This document shows positions 35,999 through 47,512 of a DNA stretch of 64,000 nt, in pieces. A model generated the notes under the pieces. The model worked only from the letters and a program-made list of their open reading frames with translations, was not told where the DNA came from and ran no database searches. The stretch is from Siphonodentalium dalli (lineage: Eukaryota > Mollusca > Scaphopoda > Gadilida > Siphonodentaliidae): contig CP136066.1 of assembly GCA_032622095.1 (NCBI GenBank), positions 101,081,319 through 101,145,318 on the forward strand, in the 5' to 3' direction. The translations under genes and the position numbers were made by a program. Each line of letters begins with the position of its first letter. The stretch's first letter is position 1.

Positions 35999-36595
35999 AT
36001 TTGATAGGACAAACCACTATTATGATCATAGTGTCGTTATTTGTATAAAATACGTATCAATTGACATATACGCACCCGTTCCCTCATTAAAATCAACATA
36101 TTTCGACCATTTTAGGGGACTTCCGCGAATTCACAGAGGTCCGCAAATAGGGACCTACTGCGAATTGTCACAACCGGAAAACCCCATTATCTATAAATAA
36201 AACGCCCAGCGAACCACGGCTCTCTAGAATCTCTAGGACAGTATACACCCGATGGCGTTAATAACTAATCTTTTTCAATATCGCATACTTATGGGACGTA
36301 TTTCTACAAGTAGTGGTATAATTATAGATGAACTATAAACATAAATGCAGTTCTATAATTACCATACTTGAAAAGATAGTTAATTGAAACAGGATTGTTG
36401 AAGTAAATCCGGCCATGACTGGAGTCATAAATTCATTTTCATTATAATGTCCATGTTGTTTGCATCATTCATAAAGCACACGAGTCTATTTTGCACTCAA
36501 CCATGGCTCAACTTTATTCATGTGTTGCATATATTCTGTTGAGTATAAAAGGAGGTGGTCCGATAAATGCCTGATTTAGTGTACCGTATACCCCT
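35843..36595. other. Upstream of visible LRRC74A exons; GAT microsatellite and one P4 end
   Basis: A (GAT)n run lies at ~35958-35998. A solitary P4-type right end, TGTACCGTATACCCCT followed by TTAA, closes at 36595-36599. The missing first LRRC74A exon might lie here or farther right; I could not identify it. Confidence 0.5.
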
Positions 36596-36599
36596 TTAA

Positions 36600-37132
36600 G
36601 TTGATTAAATGAATTTAGTGCGAGTAAAACTGATTACTCAAGAGTCCACGTTAATAATTCAAAATGACTAAGTTGGTCAACCAAGTTAATAGGTTGATTA
36701 ATCAAGATGGATACGTTGGTTGATAAATTGCTAAGATGATTGATCAAGTTAGCAAAATTGATTAATCAAGATCGTTAGTTGATTAATCAAGTTAATAAGT
36801 CGATTAATCAAGATAACTAAGTTGGATAGTCAAGTTACTATGAAGGTAAAATGTATTAATCCAGAAAACTAAGTTGATTAATCAATATTGGCTAAGTTGG
36901 TAAATTAAGTAATAGTAAGTTGAATAATCACGATAATTATATCAGTTGATTAATCAAGTTATTAAGTTGATTAATCAAGTTGACAATTTGATTATTCAAG
37001 ACAGCTAAGTTGACAGATCAAGTTATAGTATAACTGAATTTTCTGAAATTGATTAATCAAGATACACTAAGTTTGTCAACCAAGTTAGTAAATTGATTAA
37101 ACAAGAAGTTGATTTTTATTAACCAACATAGA
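36600..37132. repeat. Palindromic ~22-bp minisatellite, left block
   Basis: Degenerate ~20-24-bp units are centred on CTTGATTAATCAAG, a perfect 14-bp palindrome with TTAA in the middle, joined by 'atagctaagttg' or 'ttagtaagttg' spacers. It has no coding potential. It continues beyond an inserted element at 37710. Confidence 0.92.
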
Positions 37133-37136
37133 TTAA

Positions 37137-37705
37137 AGGGGTATTGTACGTCATTTTCAATAAATTCCCGGTGATAACAACGATCAAAAATCGATAATAT
37201 ATAGAAAACTAAGTAATTTGAGTCGAAGATGTATTCTGTAAACGTTCAGGTTAATAGGTTATCTTAAATTCAAAGTTAATAATTTGATATATATTTAATC
37301 TATGGCTAGAGCCATAAATTAAATTACGAATGTCCGTGTACAAGACGTAATCAAAATAATTCACGGATAGTGGATTGGGTAAAACGTGACACACATGATC
37401 GTGTAAAGAATTATGTTGATACGTGGCGTAAACTCAAGACACTCACTGACTAGTGACCATACAATGACTTAACTGAGTACATGGGACTAGTATGAATGCA
37501 ATATAACATTTATTTGATACATTTGCTTTAAAACTGTTCAAAAATTACTCGACAACAACAATTGGTATTTTCGTATTCCGGGAAATCTGCCATCGTTAAC
37601 ATTACTTCGTACTCAACAGACTTTCAAATAATGGAACTCTGGTTACCTTGTTCTTCGACTCAGAGACTATAGAAACCAACAACAACATTTGGGTACTGTA
37701 TCCCT
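37137..37705. mobile_element. TTAA-flanked MITE P4 inserted in the palindromic minisatellite
   Basis: TTAA (37133-37136) then AGGGGTATTGTACGTCATTT; the right end GGGTACTGTATCCCT then TTAA (37706-37709). Removing the element and one TTAA joins minisatellite text (ACATAGATTAA with GTTTGTCAACCAAG), as expected for an insertion into the array. No coding capacity. Confidence 0.88.
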
Positions 37706-37709
37706 TTAA

Positions 37710-38165
37710 GTTTGTCAACCAAGTTAGTAAGTTGATTAATCAAGATAGCTGATTTTATTACCAAAGATGACTAAGTTAGTAAGTTGATTAATCAAGATAT
37801 AGATGCGTTGATGAATAAGGATTGCTAAGATGATTGGTCAAGTCAGTTAATTGGTTAATCAAGATTGTTAGTTGATTAATTAGTCAATGTAGTAAGTTGA
37901 TTAATCCAGAAAGCTAATTTTAGTTATCAAGACGGCTATAAGTTGGTACACTAATTTAGTAAATTGATTAATCAAGATATGTATGTTTATTAATCAAGTG
38001 TTATTAAGTTCATTAATCAAGTTAGTCAGATTGATTAATAAAGACGGATAAGTTCACTAATCAAGTTTGTATATGTGAAATTGATTAACCAAGATTGCTA
38101 ATTTGATTAATCAAGATGACTAAGTTTGTCAACCAAGCTTAAGTTGATCAACCAAGGTAGTTAAG
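37710..38165. repeat. Palindromic ~22-bp minisatellite, right block
   Basis: Same units as the left block (GATTAATCAAG with AAGTTTGTCAACCAAG variants). The block ends at the TTAA that borders a P5 element (38166). Confidence 0.92.
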
Positions 38166-38169
38166 TTAA

Positions 38170-38396
38170 CCCTTTATATACTAAAAACTCATTGAGGAGT
38201 AGTTCCCTTAGGAAATGTACAGATAATAAGTTCAACAAACGACCATAGGTTTATTATCTGATCATTTGCCATCAATAAATAGGACTCCTTCTGCCCTTTT
38301 ATTATCAGTTTTACTGTTTTTCTGCCTGTCGTCTGTTCATATTTCCCGACCCACCCCCATATCGAATTTAGACCAGTCCAATGTTTACTTTTGTAA
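38170..38396. mobile_element. P5 MITE copy, right end truncated
   Basis: TTAA (38166-38169) then CCCTTTATATACTAAAAACT and GAGTAGTTCCCTTAGGAAAT. It loses the family sequence near 38396. Confidence 0.85.
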
Positions 38397-38459
38397 TTGT
38401 TTATTATATTATTCAAGTATACGATACTAACTGAATTATACATTGTTACCGTAAATTGG

Positions 38460-38702
38460 AGGGTGTATTAGATTTAACATTCTCATTACTAAATACTCAT
38501 TGACGAGTAATTCCATCGGGAAATGTTCAGATAATAAGCTCAACAAACAGTCCATTTCCCACAAACGAATAAAAATCATTCTGAACTTGCATCATCTCTC
38601 CGTTTATATTTTCTTAACATGTCCCTCTTGTTGAATAATGCATTAATCCAATATATAGTGTTATAACTAAATGGGAGAATCCATGAATTCAGTAATGAAC
38701 GG
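38460..38702. mobile_element. P5 MITE copy joined directly to a P2 element
   Basis: ACTAAATACTCATTGACGAG, GGGAAATGTTCAGATAATAA and GGGAGAATCCATGAATTCAG follow the P5 order. Its right TTAA (now ATTG, 38703-38706) is the left TTAA of the P2 copy that follows. Confidence 0.8.
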
Positions 38703-38706
38703 ATTG

Positions 38707-39233
38707 AGGTGCTCAATACGATTCGATGGTCCCCATATCATCAGATTCCGACAACAACAACAACAACAACAACATGTTTTGAAATGCCGCTATGAAGTGC
38801 AGAAATGTCCAAGTGCTTGGGCCGAAACAACAAAGTGCCGAAAACCCAGGTGCCGAAACGTCCCGAAAACCAGGCGCCGAAACGTCCAGGTGCCGAATCA
38901 TCCTGCACCCGATTAATTGCCAACTATAGTATAATTTTAAGTGTCAACATTTTGCTGAACGAAATTTGTCCGGTTTGTCAAATATCTAACACCCAAACCA
39001 CTTGATTTTAGAGTTATCCATCTTCATCCGAAATTTTGTCCGATACGGTCGGCTTGACGAATATTTGCCAGGCCGCCAACAATTACATTTCTCGGAAAAT
39101 AACAAATTTAAAAAATCGATATCTGATCACTCTGAACTTTGATGGGTGGGTTCCTCGACTCGTATCAAATATTATTTTACTCCCGAAGCCAAAGAAATAG
39201 TAATTTGGGAGCGTTAATTCGGATTATGCATCA
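38707..39233. mobile_element. P2 MITE copy with an internal minisatellite
   Basis: AGGTGCTCAATACGATTCGA at the left; GGGAGCGTTAATTCGGATTA then TTAA (39234-39237) at the right. The (ACA)n stretch near 38750 is family-typical. A ~15-18-bp repeat with GGTGCCGAAACGTCC lies at 38817-38905 and is absent from other copies. Confidence 0.85.
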
Positions 39234-39237
39234 TTAA

Positions 39238-40209
39238 AAAACCAAGTTTCTTAGATATATTTTGTATCACTAAAAAGTCTGTCGGAACTTTTTGTTGTTG
39301 TTTGTTTGTTGGTTCTTTATTTCTTTATTTTCACATCGCTGGTAGAACTCAAACGCTGTTTCTGCCTTATAACCATCTTATAATATACCAAGTTCATGCA
39401 TTATATTATGTTATATTTATGATCAGTAATTGAAGAATCTATTTAGTAAAGAAAATGTTAATATCTGAAACATCAACGTGTGCACATCCATTCCAGACAG
39501 TGGTTCCCAGTCTGGAGTAAACTACATACCCACATATAAAAAAGGCAGTATCAGTATGAATCTGAGTGTATGTTTGCATAGACTGAGTGGTTCCATGACC
39601 AGATGTGTGATTACGTCAGTATACCTTCCTGTTCGAGGTCTGTGTCGAATGTATCTTCCTTTGTGTACTTTCCTGAAGTTTTCCTTGGTGTGACCCTGGA
39701 AGTTTAGATAAACAGGTCTAGCTCAATAAACTTCTGTGCAGATCTGACTATGTAGTCCGATTTGCGCATAATGTGCAAATCTATCTATATCAGTTTATCA
39801 TCAAACGTTATTAGTACCAAGAGTATGGTTATTTATGTGACCTAATGTTTGATTTCAATAATTATGTTGGCATGAGAATATTAAATATTTTCCAGCATGA
39901 ACACTGGCATGAAATTATTTTGGAAACGAAAATGGACTTTTGACTATTACGTTGGTATCGTTTTGGAATCTTCTTCAAACTTTATCGCTTTATTTTTTTT
40001 GTAAACTTATTTTCCACAACATCAACTGTTGACAAAAGATTGGGATATAACTAATTGGATTTCATAAGAAATGGTATTTGGTACAAATAGAAAATGTCAA
40101 AACAGAACCGTAAATAAAGGATTGAGGCTGATATAATTAACAAAAAACAAGTTTCGTACACATTATTTTGTATCACTAAATTATTGAATACTTCAATATG
40201 TTCAGCAAA
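39238..40209. other. No recognised gene or repeat
   Basis: Short open frames only (for example 39478-39693), without a recognisable domain. Confidence 0.4.
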
Positions 40210-40440
40210 TAAATGACCCGGAAGTCACCAATGTATTACAACGGATCACCGACTCAATAACCAATAACAAGAGGACACAATTATAAATTATACAAGGAGG
40301 GAGGTAACCTCAGGAAATATTCATTCAGCAATAGAGTTGTGGACCCATGGAACAATCTGCCAGAAGAAGTTGTATACAGTTATATATAGCGAGACGTCAA
40401 TCCAATTTAAGAACAATTTGGATGTATACTGACATATACA
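40210..40440 (+). pseudogene. CR1-type LINE C-terminal fragment
   Basis: The + strand reads TRGHNYKLYKEGGNLRKYSF and then SNRVVDPWNNLPEEVV. This is the conserved end of CR1-like RT proteins (TRG...Y.F..R....WN.LP..VV). It is followed by a stop and NPI...F-like remains. The copy is dead and 5'-truncated. Confidence 0.8.
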
Positions 40441-40675
40441 TGCATAAGACATGAAGCTGAATTACAAGGCAAAACAAGTGATTAGGGCCCTTGCCAAATT
40501 ACGAAATAATACTGAGAAAATCGAGAAAACGGAGGTAAATATAGTGGCAGATGAGAGCCAGCGTCCACTAACAGCATAGGTTACATGAGGTATAGCTTGA
40601 TTTGCATATTATGCAGAAATCGGACTATATATAGTCATATCTGCACGACCCCGACCTGATATATAAAGGATATCT

Positions 40676-40818
40676 AGTGTTTTTGCGTGGATACCGAAAA
40701 ATATGTCATGAGTGAGCAAGACAAATGTTTATTTTCGCGAGCGGCTTGCCGCGAGCGAAAATAAATATTTGTCTCGGTCACGAATGACATATGTTTCGGT
40801 ATCCACTCATAAAACACT
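40676..40818. repeat. Long foldback hairpin
   Basis: The arms of ~65 bp include AGTGTTTTTGCGTGGATACC against GGTATCCACTCATAAAACAC and AAATGTTTATTTTCGCGAGC against GCGAGCGAAAATAAATATTT. The tip is GGCTTGCC. Confidence 0.9.
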
Positions 40819-40819
40819 A

Positions 40820-41464
40820 CATGTTCTTTTTATTATACGCATTTTCAAAGAAATTCAACATTTACGACGATAAATGATCTCACAATGGTCTCCAATCGAT
40901 GCATTATTTTTGAAGCCATCAGCTGATCGCTGCCTATTTACGCAATGCTACTTCACCATCCGCAGAATAAAACATATAGTTCCCGTATTCTTCCATTTAT
41001 TTCCCCCCATAAATATGTCGAATTTCAACATAAAATATATTTTAATTATAAATGTGATAATATCGATGAATATAATATAATTTAGAATATCACAATGGGT
41101 TCTTTCACTTTGCCCTTCTTCAACACAAACTTAGAATGATAAATTAAACCGGAAACAGTACACCAGGAAACACCGGCTCGAAATTGTAAACACATTTCAA
41201 TAAATTCAAACGCTTTGGATTTGCATTGGGGTTCATTTCATTTGTGACGTTATGATTCTGAGAAGCCTGGAAATAAACATTGACGGATTGAAATATTCCG
41301 GTAGCGCGCATTGGTACACGCAAGTGAATCGGTCGCACGTGCGAGCTAGTGTGAAATTATATTCTTCTATATCCCCTTCTGGGTGATATCGATATTTATC
41401 TAAACGCGTTTTTTTCTATAATTCACTGTTGAGCGTATAATAAATACTACTCATATCTAGCAGA
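40820..41464. other. No recognised gene; left flank of LINE A
   Basis: Unassigned. The 5' boundary of the LINE may lie in or just after this stretch. Confidence 0.4.
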
Positions 41465-42103
41465 GAGGTTTAGATTGAACGCTTTTAACTTGGTCCGTCA
41501 AGAAATATCAAACTATATATTCTTGGACTGACCCGGATGTAAACAAGAGAGAAGTCACAATTTAGTTTTCGGAGAATTTAAATCGTTTTAAATCAAGTTT
41601 TAGTTGTATTGGTGTAGCAAAAGTTACACAAACTTTGAATTGGTTACCGCAGAACCTCTTGATTTGGTTGATTTTGGTTTTCTATGGTGAAGTAGTATTT
41701 TTTAGCCTATTACAGGTGTTGACATTTTTTTATACCTCGAATATTGGTGACTTGCAAAATAACGGCCAACGGTATTTTTGTTGATGAACTGGAATTCAAT
41801 GAAATGGGAATAATCTACTCTGGTATACCAATACATGAATGAAAAAAGATTCTGATGAAGTGTTCTGCAATTGTTACTGGATTCTGCTATTAATTGGCTA
41901 AGAATTGGGTCAATTTAGAATTTAATGCCAAACCTGGTACCTGAAGGCTGGATTCTGAGATTCTCCTACTCAGTCATTCTCATTTCTGTGCTCTCAGACT
42001 CAACATACCCCACTGAACAGGGTATTTCTATCTGCTCTGTTACTAACACAATTCCTGCTCTGCTTTTGCTCATTAATAAGAGTAAATAGACTAAATTATC
42101 AAC

Positions 42104-43585
42104 ATGATTACTAGAGGCCAAGTGAATGTGAAACAAAATTCGAATGAAAATGGTGAAGATACAAAAGCTGTTGCTGAGAAATCTTCAAGAAGATATTACA
42201 CCTTAAATAAAAAGACTTCTTTGTTAAAGAAGTTTAGGACTGCCAATTGTATGAAGTTTGATGTGCAAGTCAAGCCAGGTACGCAATATTATCTCCAACT
42301 CAGCTCATCTTTATGGCAAGCTTTCAAGAATGCTTCAAAGGAGGTGCTGAGTTCAGATAAAAGATACGAATTGAAACCATCTCATGGAGTGGATGAACAG
42401 GGGATCAAGGTTGACCATCAGCTACGTGTGTATAATAAGTCGAAAAAAGGTGAAGAGAACTCTAGACTGAAATATACCATGAACATTTATGATACAAATT
42501 CTTCAGTGCTTGTTAATGGTGTACAGGCTCATTCTTTATTCTACCAAGAGCACTTGCCGCTGATACAATATAGTATGTTCGAGTTAACCCAGATTGAAGA
42601 AATAGATGACATGTTTAAAGATATCCTGTCTCAATCTTCACAAAAGAAATTTCAAGATAACGTAACATCTGATTCAAGAAGTAAGCATCTTATAGAAAGG
42701 CATGTGGCTGGTAAAAGTGAAGAGACTGCTGACAGTCAACAATACTCAGTCGAAAGTGAAACCTCAGCGTCAACTGCAGGATCAGAAGTCATAGATGCTG
42801 TTTGTGATTTGTGCTTGAATCCGGCTGAAGAAGATGCTGTATTATGTCCACAGTGCTCAAACTGGATGCATTACCAATGTCTGAAGCTCTCAGTTGCAAC
42901 AATTGAACAAATTGAATCTGTTCCGGACTATAACTATGTATGTCCTGGGTGTTCAACTTTAGATGACCAAATGAAAGTACCAGCTGCACCATCTTGTTCC
43001 TCTTCCAGATTTTCAGGTCCATCTGTCACAGGCATTGATACACAACTAAGAAGTGGTCCTGATGTAAATGTCATAACGAATATCTCAACATTAGAAGATG
43101 CATCACAAACATCAATGGTAACTTCTCTAAATGGAGTTTATGATATTCAGCATGTGTCAGATTCAGCTACCGGTACATGTAATCTATCATCGCAAACAAA
43201 CATCAAAGACGTTTGTGACAGTCAGCATGATGATGAAGATAGATGTAATACTCTGGAGAGAACTTCCGGTAGCAAAGAACAGGATCAGGTTACTAGTACA
43301 GTTGCTCTGAAGGATTTGAAATCGAGAGAACGAAAATTGGCATTGAAAGAAAAGAAGATCCAGTTACGAGAACAAGAACTTTGTGAACAATCTCATCAAC
43401 TAACCCTTGCTCGATCAGAAATTTCAAAACTTGAGAACAAAATTGAAGAACTCAACAACTCCAACCGAATACTGAGGATGAAGGTGGCTGCAATTCCTGA
43501 TACCACTGAAAAACAAGTAAGAATTGACGGACCTACATTTAGCACAGTAACACCTCCACCTGGATTTATACGGTTATGCAGGTAA
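42104..43585 (+). CDS. LINE A ORF1: PHD-finger protein with C-terminal coiled coil
   Basis: 493 codons from ATG. Residues ~45-165 form an N-terminal domain (VKPGTQYYLQLSSSLWQAF ... RLKYTMNIYDTNSSVLVNG) of a kind seen in ORF1 of lophotrochozoan LINEs. Residues ~234-283 are a PHD-type zinc finger with all eight ligands in C4HC3 order: CDLC, CPQC, HYQC and CPGC. An S/T-rich linker follows, and residues ~405-465 form a heptad-rich coiled coil (LKSRERKLALKEKKIQLREQ). ORF1 proteins of this group bind RNA or the particle; the role of the PHD finger in targeting chromatin is a hypothesis. The frame stops at 43585 while the coil continues in another frame. Confidence 0.88.
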   Translation: MITRGQVNVKQNSNENGEDTKAVAEKSSRRYYTLNKKTSLLKKFRTANCMKFDVQVKPGTQYYLQLSSSLWQAFKNASKEVLSSDKRYELKPSHGVDEQGIKVDHQLRVYNKSKKGEENSRLKYTMNIYDTNSSVLVNGVQAHSLFYQEHLPLIQYSMFELTQIEEIDDMFKDILSQSSQKKFQDNVTSDSRSKHLIERHVAGKSEETADSQQYSVESETSASTAGSEVIDAVCDLCLNPAEEDAVLCPQCSNWMHYQCLKLSVATIEQIESVPDYNYVCPGCSTLDDQMKVPAAPSCSSSRFSGPSVTGIDTQLRSGPDVNVITNISTLEDASQTSMVTSLNGVYDIQHVSDSATGTCNLSSQTNIKDVCDSQHDDEDRCNTLERTSGSKEQDQVTSTVALKDLKSRERKLALKEKKIQLREQELCEQSHQLTLARSEISKLENKIEELNNSNRILRMKVAAIPDTTEKQVRIDGPTFSTVTPPPGFIRLCR

Positions 43586-44540
43586 CAAGCAAAACATGTA
43601 TAATACATGTAACTGGGAGTCTCAACATCCTTGTAATCTAGAATTTGAAATGCTGAAAAGGAAGAACATCGAGATGGAAGTAAGCATAATTAAGATTCAA
43701 TCTAAAATTCAAGAACAGGAGATCCAGACAATGAAAAACTCCATATTAACAAACCATCATGTATCACCACCAATTTCATCTGAAAGCCAGCAACTATTCC
43801 ATACACATACCGGTATAAATAATCCACCTCCAAGTTCTTATGAAGACCAACAACTGTATCATCCAAATTTGAGTACATGTAATCCACATTATGTCAACAA
43901 TGCTGTCAATGGTCCTTACATAAACATGCTACTGCGCCCAGTGTTGAATGGAAGGGAACAAATTCAGAATTAGAGGAAGATATTTGTCCAAAATTCATGG
44001 CGAAATACCCGAAATGACTACATGAACAATTATGTTGATAACGAAACAAATAAGTCGGACAGCATAAGAAGAAGGGATCGATGCTTCGAAGATAACGGGA
44101 TAGAGATATCTAAAAGGGGTATGGACACCAACTTACAGCAAACATATACAAGTACCGGTAGTTCTGAAACTCAACCTGATATCTACAGATCACAAGAAGA
44201 AATACCAAATCAGTCAACCAGTCATCAGTCATCAGTTATTGCTGATGTGGATACAAATAAAACTATTCATCAGTCATTGCTAATGTGGATACAAATAAAA
44301 TCAGTCATCTGCCTTCAGTTATTGCTGATGTGGAAACAAAAAGAAGTCACAACCCACAGCATCCTCTGAAGACTGTTATAATGGAGAAAACTTGTACCAG
44401 AAATACATCAAATAACATTAATGAAACAGAAGATGCAGTTGATGAAGTGGATAGAAGTCAAGACTCTCAGCATTTTTTGTGCGGGGGCCGAGCCTCGGAA
44501 GTGACATGGCGGCATCTTCAATCAGCAATGAGCATGTAAT
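43586..44540 (+). pseudogene. LINE A: shifted ORF1 tail and ORF1-ORF2 junction
   Basis: From 43596 a second frame continues the coiled-coil character (CNLEFEMLKRKNIEMEVSII, then KIQSKIQEQEIQTMKN) and runs to 43973. This implies a frameshift near 43585. From 44022 come N/S/T-rich open stretches with a ~60-bp near-duplication of 'tcagttattgctgatgtgg' text around 44230-44330. The start of ORF2 could not be fixed. Confidence 0.6.
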
Positions 44541-44559
44541 TACCATCAAGACAATAAAT

Positions 44560-45177
44560 GTAAAAAAACATCAAGAGTAACCAGATATATACACAGCAAC
44601 TACTAGATCAATGCGACATCCTTTGTATTCAAAAACATTGGCTATATAAATACCAACAAGGATTTCTGGAAGAATTTCAGGATTCTCATACAACTTACTC
44701 CAAATCAGTTGATGAAGATAACATTATATCACCGCAAGAGATGCCAAGAGGATATGGAGGTGTTGCCACGTTACTCAAAAGAGAGAAATTTCCTGTCACC
44801 AAAATGTTGCCAGATGGATCCCCCAATCTAATAGTAGTGGAAATATCTGTAGAACCACCGATCTGTTTAATTAATGTGTATATGCCTTCAAGGGGAGATG
44901 CCGATAGTGAAGACAGATTTTGATCATATCTAGATGAAGTCACAGAAATTTCGAAGAAATATAGAGATACCCATATAATAATTTACTGTGGGGATTGGAA
45001 CGCTTCTCTTTTGATGAGGGATAATAACAGAAGAAATGTCAAGCTTGATTGTGCAGCAGATGAGATTGGAATGAAGAGTATCGTGTGCATGCGGCCAACA
45101 TTTTACCACACAAATGAGAGGGACTTGTCTCAAATTGACTACATCTTTATCCACAAGAAATACCAGGAATTACTAAT
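44560..45177 (+). pseudogene. LINE A ORF2 endonuclease domain
   Basis: This is an apurinic-like (APE) endonuclease. Landmarks in order are DILCIQKHWL (the QE.W-type motif, here QKHW), PRGYGGVA, LINVYMPSRG, IIIYCGDWNAS (GDWN) and LSQIDYIFIH (SQIDYI). These match the catalytic order of LINE endonucleases, except that the usual E after Q is K. One in-frame stop occurs after DSEDRF. Coding ends at about YQELLI, where LINE B begins. Confidence 0.85.
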
Positions 45178-46947
45178 AGATATGGCGATATACAAGTTAC
45201 TCGAAAAGATTTTACAAACTAGAATAGAATTATATGCCCCAAAATTACTTAATGTACATCCGCTTCAACACGGTTTCCAAAAGGGCATAAGCGCAACAAT
45301 GACGTCATATGTAATGAAAGAATGTATCGCATTTGTATCCGATAGTAAACAAAAGCTGTATAGCCTATTTTTAGACGTCTGGAAAGCGTTCGATACTGTC
45401 TGGGTTAACGGATTGTTATACAAATTGCACACATGCGGATTCAGAGGAAACTTATTTCGATTGATGCGCGAACTTCTGATCAATGTAACCTGTTCCATTC
45501 GTCACAACAACGTTTTTTCTAGGTGGTTTGATGTGCGACAGGGAGCCAGTCAGGGAGGAATCCTCTCGCCTTTGTACTATATGATATACGTTGACGAGTT
45601 GATACATACCCTTGCAAACTCGCCGTTTGGCTTAAACATGATGGGTGTAAATTGTACGTCTCCGACACATGCAGACGATATGGTTCTGTTGTCTCTCAGC
45701 AAATCTGGTTTATCAGCACTGTGTGATATTTGCTACGATTACAGTAACAAATGGCGGTATCGATATAACCCAAATAAATGCGCTGTAGTGGTATTTAATG
45801 AAACTAAATCCGAATTTTCGCATCAGGATCGACTTTGGAACCTTGGTACCTCAGATGTCAAAGAAACCACTAACATAACTCATTTGGGCATTTATTTTGA
45901 TAAGTATGACTTTAATGGAATATTCACTGAGCATATATGCGAGAAGACTCGTAGCACGTTTATGGTGCTCAACAACGCCGGCCTTTACCCGGGTGGTATG
46001 ACCCCAACAAGTTGCTCGTTGATATATTCGTCGGTGGTCATACCTAAAGGGCTGTACGGGTCTGAACTTCTCTGGAATTTGAACCAAAAACACGTTGATC
46101 GCCTGGAACGAACACACAGATTCTGTTTAAAGTATTACCAGGGCCTTCACCGTCGTACAAAAACGGTTATTGCGCAAGGATTAGTCGGAACCTCGTCTAT
46201 GGTGTCACTTATCGAAAAACGTAAAATGTCATTCTTCGGTTCTTTGTGCAACTTAAAATCTTCTAAAACTGTGAAACAAGTATTTCTCACGCGCTTATAT
46301 AAATACATCGTTGATACTACATGCTCATCATCAAGTTACATGTCTGACATCATTGACACTCTTAACAAATATGACCTGACCGAAGCTCTTGAGAACTACA
46401 TCGAAAATTCAATATTCCCTAAGAAATCAACATGGAAATGTGCCATAAACGTTCATGGTCAAAAGTTAATAGAGAATATTGGGACATGAGCGTAAATGAG
46501 GATACTCGACTTGCTAGGTTCTCTGCCGTCCATCCAACGTTATGCATGTCCCGGCTATGGGAAAATTGTCGCATATATCCAGCCCATAAAAAATCATATC
46601 TACTTATTGCATGCCTTATTTGTATCCTGGAAACAAATGAGGAAACCTGCGTATTATGTGACAACAAACATACAGATCTTGTAAAACATGCCTTAATTGA
46701 ATGTTCTTCCATTTGCGACGATCGAAATACCTTTGAATTCGAGCTACTGAACTTGTTTGATGTAGATATTTATATGCAGTATGACAAACTGGATGTAGAA
46801 TCCAAAACGCGCGTTCTACTTACAGGTCTACATGAAAATATATATTGTTCGCCCGAAGAAGAAAATGAACTAATAGACTTCTTCGTGAACAAAGCTGCAT
46901 TCCTCTGGAGAGTATATGTTGATCGACTGACGCCAAGTCCTGACTAG
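45178..46947 (+). pseudogene. LINE B reverse transcriptase and C-terminal region
   Basis: Visible RT motifs are YKLLEKILQTRI (2), LQHGFQKGISATMT (2a/3), YSLFLDVWKAFDTVW (A, with the catalytic Asp), RQGASQGGILSPLYYMIYVD (B), HADDMVLLS (C, His in place of the usual Tyr or Phe) and NKWRYRYNPNKCAVVVFN (D). The thumb has THLGIYF. Near 46436 the frame changes and continues as CVLCDNKHTDLVKHALIECS, the C-terminal Cys/His block, to a stop at 46947. Apart from that frameshift and the missing 5' part it is well preserved. Family: CR1/Jockey-like, distinct from LINE A. Confidence 0.87.
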
Positions 46948-47512
46948 GTCTCCCAAACCTTCATATAAAATCTATCATAACATGCAGTTATATGCGTGTT
47001 CGTAATATCTGTGTATTGTTTTACCAGTAGGTACATTTGTCTGTATGTACGTCTGCCGTTTGTTTGTTTGTCTCGTATGCCTGCTTGTCTGACTGTCGTC
47101 TGTATGTCTGTAAGTACGATATGGCTATATACATGAGCGGTGCTGGGGGGAATGGTCGGCTCCGAGTCGGTAAGACTGCACAAAGGCATTGGCGTTTGTG
47201 GGTCTTCCAGAGAGAGAGAGAGATCCCTGATTTGGCTCCATCTCCGGCTTGGTCGTCTCGGAGTATGCTATTCCTCTGTCTGTAAGTACGATATGGCTGT
47301 AGAATGGAATGTCTAATTTATATAGTGCATGAGTGTGTATATGTGCATGTGTAGTTAGTTCATCATACATATTGAGACATGTGTTGTTGATATGTTTGTA
47401 ATCTTAAATTTCTTATACACTGTATTATGTACCAAATTGTGTTTGTTCTCATAATATTAACATTTATATATGAATCTCCATACATGGAGGATAATAAAGA
47501 TATATATATATA
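45178..47512 (+). mobile_element. LINE B: 5'-truncated LINE inserted in LINE A
   Basis: Sequence starts inside an RT domain (MAIYKLLEKILQTRIELYAP) and runs to a stop at 46947, then a ~565-bp 3' UTR with TGTCTGTAAGTACGATATGG repeated at ~47107 and ~47277. It ends with a small stem CTCCATACATGGAG, AATAAAG and a (TA)n run. LINE A linker coding (KVPARIKWENCNQQLYEDYV) resumes right after. Starting mid-RT is typical of incomplete reverse transcription at insertion. No convincing target duplication was found. Confidence 0.85.

Noticed and set aside
35910-36200. Frame with poly-Asp
   Set aside because: Caused by a (GAT)n microsatellite; no domain.
36600-38165. Regularly spaced palindromic repeats resembling a CRISPR array
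   Set aside because: Units are degenerate, spacers are as repetitive as the repeats, and the context is a eukaryotic genome.
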